Shown here: positions 57,701 through 64,000 of the stretch, piece by piece
How positions within the stretch are numbered: position 1 is the first letter of the stretch
Layout of the letters: every line of letters starts with the position of its first letter
Translations under genes and position numbers: made by a program
Origin: an uncultured Eubacterium sp.
Lineage (GTDB): Bacteria; Bacillota; Clostridia; Oscillospirales; Acutalibacteraceae
Length of the DNA: 64,000 nucleotides
Reading direction: 5' to 3'
Assembly (NCBI RefSeq): GCF_945980375.1
Contig: NZ_CAMFQO010000001.1
Coordinates: 62,001-126,000, forward strand
Notes under the pieces: generated by a model
The model's input: only the letters and a program-made list of their open reading frames with translations
The model's database searches: none
What the model was told of the DNA's origin: nothing

Positions 57701-58906
57701 TTAACCGTTTTTCAGCTCATCAAATTTGGCGGCCATTGTCGGATTGCCCTTGGTGAGCTTTTTTATTGATACGGCTTCCACCTTATTGTTTGCCCTGCGG
57801 AGCTGGTCATCCGACTTTGTGAGGGCGTCACGGATTTTTTGAAGCTTGTTCATTGTGTCGTCAATACCCTTAATTGCTTCGTCAAACCTTTTATGTGCTT
57901 GGTCTACATTATAGGCAAAATCGTTTTTGAAATCGTTTAGGCTTGCTTCAAAATTGGTTATGTCTATATTTTGATTACGCATAACCTCCATTTGTTGCTT
58001 GTATTTGAGCGAATTGAGTGAAGCATTACGAAGCAGAGTGATAATGGGAATAAAGCATTGCGGACGAACGACATACATCTTTTCGTACTGATACGATACA
58101 TCAACAATACCCGCATTATAGTAATCGCTGTCAGCCTCCAAAAGAGACACAAGCACGGCATATTCACAATTCTTTTCCCTGCGGTCCTTATCAAGCTCCT
58201 TAAAGAAATCCTCGTTTTTATGCTTGGTGGCTGTGGTTTCCATCTCATTTTTCATTTCGAACATAATGGAAATAATTTCAACGCCGTTTTCGTCACACTC
58301 GCGATAAATAAAGTCACCCTTACTGCCGGAGCGTGCGTCGTTATCCTTTTCAAAATACGCCGTCGGGAATGCAGTCATACGGATTTTATTAAACTCATCA
58401 AAGCAAAACTGCTCAAGGCTTTCGCCCACCATTTTTGTGGACTGCTTTGCCTTAAAGTCCTTTAGCCTTTCAATCTCCTCGTCACGCAAACGAAGCTGAG
58501 TTTCAAAGCCCTCCTTGATTGTTCGCTCCTGAAGGGCATATTGATTTTTACTGCTTTCAATAGCGGAGGACAGGCGTGAAATTTCAAGCTGCTTTTCACC
58601 AAGCTGTGCGTCCTTTTGAGCAACTGCCTTTGTAATGGCAAGCTCCCTTTCGGAGTCCTTTTGCTCAAGCCTTGACCGAAGCTCCTGAATTAAAAAATCC
58701 TTTTTTGAAAGCTGTTCCTGCAGCTCTTTGTCACTTTCCGCCTTTGCAATACGCAGGGCATTTTCCTTATCTCTGCCGAAGTCAAGCTCTTTACTCCTTA
58801 TCTCTGCATTAAATTCGTTATCCCTAACCTGCTTTACGATAGAGGCATAGCTCGCCTCATCAATAGTAAAAACCTCGCCGCATTTTGGGCACTTAATCTC
58901 GTTCAT
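57701..58906 (-). CDS. DUF2130 domain-containing coiled-coil protein
   Basis: IKCPKCGEVFTIDEASYASIVKQVRDNEF; long coiled coil; MVGESLEQFCFDEFNKIRMTAFPTAYFEKDNDARSGSKGDFIYRECDENGVEIISIMFEMKNEMETTATKHKNEDFFKELDKDRREKNCEYAVLVSLLE. Confidence 0.9.
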   Translation of the reverse strand: MNEIKCPKCGEVFTIDEASYASIVKQVRDNEFNAEIRSKELDFGRDKENALRIAKAESDKELQEQLSKKDFLIQELRSRLEQKDSERELAITKAVAQKDAQLGEKQLEISRLSSAIESSKNQYALQERTIKEGFETQLRLRDEEIERLKDFKAKQSTKMVGESLEQFCFDEFNKIRMTAFPTAYFEKDNDARSGSKGDFIYRECDENGVEIISIMFEMKNEMETTATKHKNEDFFKELDKDRREKNCEYAVLVSLLEADSDYYNAGIVDVSYQYEKMYVVRPQCFIPIITLLRNASLNSLKYKQQMEVMRNQNIDITNFEASLNDFKNDFAYNVDQAHKRFDEAIKGIDDTMNKLQKIRDALTKSDDQLRRANNKVEAVSIKKLTKGNPTMAAKFDELKNG

Positions 58907-59032
58907 AGCAACACCATTCCTAATTTTTTTACAAGCTAATTATAACACATATCGTCTAAAGAATAAACAAAATATTTACACAAGCTGATAAATGGTAAAA
59001 TTGATACATAAACAATCAAAGGAGAGCAGCTT

Positions 59033-59146
59033 ATGCTAAAGGATTCTTTAATTGCAAAAACACAGGGCAAGGCAGGCTTGCCTTTGGAATTATCGTCATT
59101 TTTTATATACAAAATTATTCCGGTTGATTTATTAGCATTATTATGA
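59033..59146 (+). CDS. Putative small protein or gene fragment, 37 aa
   Basis: AAAGGAG RBS 8 nt before ATG; MLKDSLIAKTQGKAGLPLELSSFFIYKIIPVDLLALL*. Confidence 0.35.
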   Translation: MLKDSLIAKTQGKAGLPLELSSFFIYKIIPVDLLALL

Positions 59147-59152
59147 TATAAT
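59124..59152 (+). promoter_or_regulatory. Predicted sigma-A promoter for teichoic-acid-type cluster
   Basis: TTGATT (59124-59129), 17-nt spacer, TATAAT (59147-59152). Confidence 0.65.
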
Positions 59153-59195
59153 TCTTACAAAATACTTTATTTAGATTGGCGGCAGCCTAAGCAAT

Positions 59196-61625
59196 ATGGA
59201 GTACAAAATGAACGAAAACAATAAAAAAAATGCGGAGCTAAGGTCTATCCAGACAGAGGATAAAAGCACAAATCACAAGGTGAAAAAGGCAATACTTGAC
59301 AATTTTTTAAGTCTTAACAGCAACATAATTAAAACCATACACAGAGCAGGCAGATATGCGTTTATGTGCAAGCTTATGGACAGGGAAATTCCAAAGGCTT
59401 ACAGGGAGGCGGCAAAGGCTCCTGTTGACGAAAAAAAGGTTGTGTTTGTTGAGGTTAGGCACCCTCATGTTACAAACAGCATGCAGGTTATGTTTGACGA
59501 GCTTGCAAACAATTACGACTACAACATTCACACACACTTTTTGCTTACCAACGGCACAATCAGAGCAGATTTCAGAAAGCGTTGCCTTGATGCCGTTAGG
59601 GATATTGCAACCGCAAAGTATGTGTTTATGAACGAAGCATCAAATACAATGTCCGCTATGCCGCTACGCCACGAGACAAAGATTATTCAGCTGTGGCACG
59701 GTTGCGGTGCGTTTAAGAAATTCGGCTTTTCCACCGCCGACCTTTTGTTCGGCGCCTCAAGAAAGGAACAGCTAAGGCATCCGTTTAACAAGAATTACAG
59801 CCTTGTTACGGTAAGCTCACCCGAGGTTATCTGGGCATACAACGAGGCTATGAATATTGATGAAAGCACAGGCATTGTTCAGGCAACCGGCTCGAGCAGA
59901 ACAGACATCTTTTACGACAAGGAATTCCTGAACGAAGCAAGAGAGCATGTTTACGAGCTTGTTCCTCAGGCAAAGGGCAAAAAGATTATACTTTATGCCC
60001 CGACCTTCAGAGGCAGAGTTGCAAAGGCAGAAACTCCCGATATGCTCAACATCAAAATGTTTTACGAGGCTCTCGGCGAGGAGTATGTTCTTCTTATCAA
60101 GCATCATCCTGTTGTTAAAAATCCCCCTGCCGTACCCGAGGCATACAAGGATTTTGCAATGGATGTCGGCAACATATTAAGCATAGAAGAATTGCTTTCT
60201 GTGTCTGACATTTGTATTTCCGACTACTCATCACTTGTATTCGAATACAGCTTGTTTGAAAAGCCGCTGATTTTCTTTGCATATGACCTTGACGAGTACT
60301 TTGACTGGAGAGGCTTTTACTACGACTACTACGAGCTTGCTCCGGGCTTGATTGCAAAAACAAATCTTGAAATGATTGACTACATTCAACACATCGACGA
60401 AAGATTTGACAAAAAGGCTATTCAAGAGTTTAGATACAAATTTATGCGCTCGTGCGACGGTCACGCAACGCAAAGAATAATCGACACGGCTTTTGAAAAC
60501 CCACAGGCGCATAGAAAGGAATGTGAAAAATTTGAGCATTTCTATTCCGTGCCTAAGGTTGAAAGCAGTAAAACACCATACTTCAAAAGAGTTGAAAAGG
60601 TTAAAAGGCAAAAGGAAGCTGCGACAAGCCTTTATGCTTCCCTTAAAAGCAGTAAGCTGAAAAAGGGCAGCGTCATTGCACTTGACATCAAGTCAAAGGA
60701 AATCAAGCTTCTTGCAAAGCAGGCAGGCATTAAGCTTGTAAAATCGGGTAATCTTGACGAGGCTATGCCAATCATTGCACAGTCACAGTTCATAATAATT
60801 GACAAGCCGAGCACATTGCTTGACAGCATTGAGCTTAGAAGCGAAACAAAGGTAATCTATCTGCCGTCTAACGCGTTCCCTCTTTCTGCATTTGGATACG
60901 CAACGAAAAAATACAGAAGCGGTCTGCGCAGAGAGATATACGAAAACGCACCGCTGTTCAGCAGTGTTACCGCTGTTACTGCACCGAGCAAGGCAACCGG
61001 TGAATTGCTCAAAAAAGGCTTTAACAAAGATGTTGAGGTGCTTGAAATCGGTGATGTTAAAAGCGACATCCTATTCAACGAGGAAAACAGGCAGAAGCTC
61101 CTTAACAAGCTTTACGAAAAGTATCCGAAGCTAAAGGGCAGAAAAATTATTGCATACATCAGCACAAACGGTGAGCCTATTGATGACTCTGCAATGTATG
61201 AATATCTTTACAAGGATTATGTGCTCCTAAAGTGCTACACAAATCCTGCAAATATGACAGAAACCTCAATATACTATGCAGACAGCATTGTTGACGTAAG
61301 CGAAAGCTTTAAGCCATACGAGCTACTCTCTATTGCAGACATCGCGATAGGCAACATCAATGCACCGATACTTTCATTTACAGCTACGGGCAAGCCTATA
61401 TTCCTTTATACCGGCAACACGGCAAAGGCATTGTCTGAAATTGAACCTCTTATTGATTTTGAAAACGAGGTTAAGCTTCCTGTATTCAACAGCATTTATG
61501 ATGTCATTAACGGCATTTTGGATATTGAAAAATACGATTATACAGGTTATAATCAAACCAAGGAAAAGTACCTTGCACTTTGCAACGGCAACAGCCTTGA
61601 AAATCTACTAAACCAACTTAAATAA
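59196..61625 (+). CDS. CDP-glycerol glycerophosphotransferase family protein, tandem domains
   Basis: 809 aa; first domain KIIQLWHGCGAFKKFGF...YAPTFRGR...LIKHHPVVKNPP...ISDYSSLVFEYSLFEKPLIFFAYDLDEY; second related domain. Confidence 0.92.
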   Translation: MEYKMNENNKKNAELRSIQTEDKSTNHKVKKAILDNFLSLNSNIIKTIHRAGRYAFMCKLMDREIPKAYREAAKAPVDEKKVVFVEVRHPHVTNSMQVMFDELANNYDYNIHTHFLLTNGTIRADFRKRCLDAVRDIATAKYVFMNEASNTMSAMPLRHETKIIQLWHGCGAFKKFGFSTADLLFGASRKEQLRHPFNKNYSLVTVSSPEVIWAYNEAMNIDESTGIVQATGSSRTDIFYDKEFLNEAREHVYELVPQAKGKKIILYAPTFRGRVAKAETPDMLNIKMFYEALGEEYVLLIKHHPVVKNPPAVPEAYKDFAMDVGNILSIEELLSVSDICISDYSSLVFEYSLFEKPLIFFAYDLDEYFDWRGFYYDYYELAPGLIAKTNLEMIDYIQHIDERFDKKAIQEFRYKFMRSCDGHATQRIIDTAFENPQAHRKECEKFEHFYSVPKVESSKTPYFKRVEKVKRQKEAATSLYASLKSSKLKKGSVIALDIKSKEIKLLAKQAGIKLVKSGNLDEAMPIIAQSQFIIIDKPSTLLDSIELRSETKVIYLPSNAFPLSAFGYATKKYRSGLRREIYENAPLFSSVTAVTAPSKATGELLKKGFNKDVEVLEIGDVKSDILFNEENRQKLLNKLYEKYPKLKGRKIIAYISTNGEPIDDSAMYEYLYKDYVLLKCYTNPANMTETSIYYADSIVDVSESFKPYELLSIADIAIGNINAPILSFTATGKPIFLYTGNTAKALSEIEPLIDFENEVKLPVFNSIYDVINGILDIEKYDYTGYNQTKEKYLALCNGNSLENLLNQLK

Positions 61626-61640
61626 GGAGATAATAATATT

Positions 61641-62354
61641 ATGACATACGGTGTAATTCTTGCGGGCGGTATAGGCTCAAGAATGGGCGGTGACAAGCCA
61701 AAGCAGTATCTCACTGTTAAGGGCAAGCCAATCATTATCTATACTATTGAAAAGTTTTTGATCGTTCCCGAATTTGAAAAGGTTATCGTGCTTTGCCCGA
61801 GCCAATGGGTTGAGCATACAAAAAACCTGATTGAAAAGCACATTGCTCCCGCAAAGGACAAGGTTGCCGTTATTCAGGGCGGTACCACAAGAAACGAAAC
61901 TATTATGAACGCAATCAAATTTATCGACGGCGAGGGCAACCTTAACGACGACACAATCATCGTTACCCACGACTCTGTTCGTCCGTTTGTTACCCACAGA
62001 ATTATTGAAGAAAACATCAAGGCTGCCGAGGAGTTCGGTGCCTGTGATACAGTTGTGCCTGCAACCGATACAATCGTAGAGGCTGTGGATAACACAACCA
62101 TTTCCAACATCCCCGACAGAAGCAAAATGTATCAGGGACAAACACCGCAATCATTTAAGGCACTTAAGCTAAAAAATATGTATGAAAGCCTGACCGACGA
62201 AGAAAAGAACATCCTTACCGATGCTGCAAAAATCTTTGTCATCAAGGGCGAAAAGGTTGCTCTTGTGCAGGGCGAAACCTACAATATGAAGATAACCTAC
62301 CCTTATGATTTAAGGGTGGCAAAGTCTTTGCTGGAGGACGAATCCGATGATTAA
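61641..62354 (+). CDS. IspD/TarI-family cytidylyltransferase (ribitol-5-phosphate or MEP cytidylyltransferase)
   Basis: TYGVILAGGIGSRMGGDKPKQYLTVKGKPIIIYTIEKF...VTHDSVRPFVTHRII...QGQTPQSFKALKL; adjacent to TarJ-like gene. Confidence 0.93.
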   Translation: MTYGVILAGGIGSRMGGDKPKQYLTVKGKPIIIYTIEKFLIVPEFEKVIVLCPSQWVEHTKNLIEKHIAPAKDKVAVIQGGTTRNETIMNAIKFIDGEGNLNDDTIIVTHDSVRPFVTHRIIEENIKAAEEFGACDTVVPATDTIVEAVDNTTISNIPDRSKMYQGQTPQSFKALKLKNMYESLTDEEKNILTDAAKIFVIKGEKVALVQGETYNMKITYPYDLRVAKSLLEDESDD

Positions 62355-63372
62355 CACAATATATCGCTTGGTTGCACCAAGACGATTTGAAATTGCATTT
62401 GACGACATCAGTATGTACGGTGAAAATGCGATAGTAAGACCGACTAACCTTTCCATATGCAATGCGGATATGAGATATTATCTCGGCACCCGTGATGCAA
62501 AGGTGCTTGCCGAAAAGCTGCCTATGGCGCTTATTCACGAGGGCATAGGTAAGGTTATGCACGACCCTTCCGGCAAATTCAAGCCGGGTGACCTTGTGGT
62601 TATGGTGCCTAACTGTCCGACAGAAGAGGACGAATACATCGCAGAAAACTATTTGCGTTCGTCAAAATTCTGTGGCTCATCAATGGACGGTCTTTTGCAG
62701 GAGTTTGTTGAAATTTCACCGAAAAGATTGGTAAAGCTCCCCGATGACATTGACAGAAATGTTGCGGCATTTACCGAAATTGTATCGGTATCGGTTCACG
62801 CAATTTCACGATTTGACAAAATTGCTCACAACCGCAGAGAAACTATCGGTGTATGGGGCGACGGCAATTTGGGCTACATCACCTCGCTTTTCCTAAAATA
62901 CACCTTCCCGCAATCAAAAATCGTTGTTTTCGGTACCAATTACGAAAAGCTTTCGGACTTTACATTTGCAGACGAAACCTATCTTGTAAACGATGTTCCC
63001 GACGGCTTTACAATGGACCACGCATTTGAATGTGTGGGCGGAAACGGAAGCCCTGTTGCTATTGAACAAATAATAGGACTTATCAAGCCGGAGGCTACCA
63101 TCTCCATTTTAGGTGTAAGCGAATACCCTGTGCCTATCAACACAAGAATGATTTTGGAAAAGGGTATACGTATGTTCGGCTCATCAAGAAGCGGTGTTGA
63201 GGATTTTCAAAAAACCGTTAATATGTATGTTGAGCACCCTGAAATTATTGATTACCTCGGAAACCTTGTGAGCTCTGTAAATGTTGTTAGGACAACAACA
63301 GATATTAAAAACGCATTTGAAAAGGACACTCACAAGTCATTCGGCAAAACAATAATGGTTTGGGAAGAATAG
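62347..63372 (+). CDS. TarJ-like alcohol dehydrogenase (ribitol-5-phosphate dehydrogenase type)
   Basis: YLGTRDAKVLAEKLPMALIHEGIGKVMHDPSGKFKPGDLVVMVPNCP...VWGDGNLGYITSLFLKYTFPQSKIVVFGTN. Confidence 0.85.
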   Translation: MINTIYRLVAPRRFEIAFDDISMYGENAIVRPTNLSICNADMRYYLGTRDAKVLAEKLPMALIHEGIGKVMHDPSGKFKPGDLVVMVPNCPTEEDEYIAENYLRSSKFCGSSMDGLLQEFVEISPKRLVKLPDDIDRNVAAFTEIVSVSVHAISRFDKIAHNRRETIGVWGDGNLGYITSLFLKYTFPQSKIVVFGTNYEKLSDFTFADETYLVNDVPDGFTMDHAFECVGGNGSPVAIEQIIGLIKPEATISILGVSEYPVPINTRMILEKGIRMFGSSRSGVEDFQKTVNMYVEHPEIIDYLGNLVSSVNVVRTTTDIKNAFEKDTHKSFGKTIMVWEE

Positions 63373-63375
63373 GCT

Positions 63376-63534
63376 GTGATAGTGCTTGATCATTTTGGAG
63401 TGTCAAGCAGGCACAAATACATCTTCCTTATCGCATCATTTGCCATAACAATAGCTATGGCGCTGTTGTTTGACCTTGTAACCGGCAAGCTGTCGGCATT
63501 GATATGGAAGCCAAAAAAAGAAATTAAACAGTAA
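63376..63534 (+). CDS. Putative 52-aa single-TM protein (GTG start)
   Basis: VIVLDHFGVSSRHKYIFLIASFAITIAMALLFDLVTGKLSALIWKPKKEIKQ*; 3 nt after tarJ-like stop. Confidence 0.45.
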   Translation: MIVLDHFGVSSRHKYIFLIASFAITIAMALLFDLVTGKLSALIWKPKKEIKQ

Positions 63535-63540
63535 GAATAC

Positions 63541-63637
63541 TAAAGCGGATTGAACATCAAAATTCAATCCGCTTTTTTATCCCCTCAGTCGTCTAAATGA
63601 CGACAGCTCCCCTTGATTGCAAACAAAGGGAGCCAAG
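63541..63637 (+). repeat. Dispersed palindromic intergenic repeat, copy A (most complete)
   Basis: AAAGCGGATTGAACATCAAAATTCAATCCGCTTTTTTATCCCCTCAGTCGTCTAAATGACGACAGCTCCCCTTGATTGCAAACAAAGGGAGCC: three consecutive hairpins. Confidence 0.8.
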
Positions 63638-63650
63638 TATTAGTGCTTTT

Positions 63651-64000
63651 TTATTGCTTAGGTAAAATTACCTTGACCTTGAAAAGATCGCCGTCGATGG
63701 TTATTTCCATATTTCCGTGCATTGCCTTGCACAAGCTGTCGGCAATGGACAACCCAAGTCCGTTGCCCTCTTGATTACGCGATTTGTCACCGCGCACAAA
63801 GCGTTCCTTAAGTTCCTCTTCTGAAATATCAAGAGGTTGGGCAGATACATTTTTTATTTCGAACACAGCGGTGTTGCCCTGCTCGTAAACATCTGCGTAA
63901 ACCCTTGAGCCCTTTGCCGAATACTTGCGGGCATTTGACATCAGGTTTTCTATTACCCTAAAGGTTTTTGTGCCGTCGGCAACTGCCGTCAGGCTCTTTT
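63651..64000 (-). CDS. Sensor histidine kinase, C-terminal ATPase part, truncated by window end
   Basis: FRVIENLMSNARKYSAKGSRVYADVYEQGNTAVFEIKN...GLGLSIADSLCKAMHGNMEI (N and G boxes). Confidence 0.9.
   Translation of the reverse strand, partial: KSLTAVADGTKTFRVIENLMSNARKYSAKGSRVYADVYEQGNTAVFEIKNVSAQPLDISEEELKERFVRGDKSRNQEGNGLGLSIADSLCKAMHGNMEITIDGDLFKVKVILPKQ

Overview
Chromosomal window from a low-GC, spore-forming Clostridia-type (Ruminococcaceae/Oscillospirales-like) genome; the taxonomy is an inference from spo0A, gene content and codon style. Mostly housekeeping: a pur operon (purE-purM-purN-IMP cyclohydrolase-purD), ArsR regulator plus histidine phosphatase, spo0A, pyruvate:ferredoxin oxidoreductase, an ECF transporter (T + double ATPase + S), mreB-like, recD2-like, rpoB-rpoC-rpsL-rpsG-fusA-tuf, an oligopeptide-binding lipoprotein, nagB, metG, an FprA-type flavoprotein, one tRNA-Pro(TGG), and a teichoic-acid-type cluster (tandem CDP-glycerophosphotransferase, ispD/tarI-like, tarJ-like). 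The accessory region is ~45.0-57.7 kb. It has two giant BspA-like leucine-rich-repeat surface proteins flanking a membrane-sensor/LuxR regulator that is split by an in-frame TAA stop, a dispersed palindromic intergenic repeat family, a long imperfect palindrome built on the tRNA-Pro 3' end, a decayed gene remnant and an Asn/Gln/Tyr-rich repeat protein. Best candidates for undescribed biology: (1) the BspA / 7TM-LuxR cassette, with helically phased direct repeats placed upstream of its promoter(s); (2) the composite palindromic repeat family (copies at 45.3, 54.0 and 63.5 kb, partial at 7.6 kb); (3) the inverted copy of the tRNA-Pro T-arm; (4) two matching ATGTGAA-N5-TTCACAT palindromes flanking the spo0A promoter; (5) a sortase-like protein whose catalytic His is replaced by Lys. 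All calls were made by eye from the sequence and the supplied translations; no database search was run.
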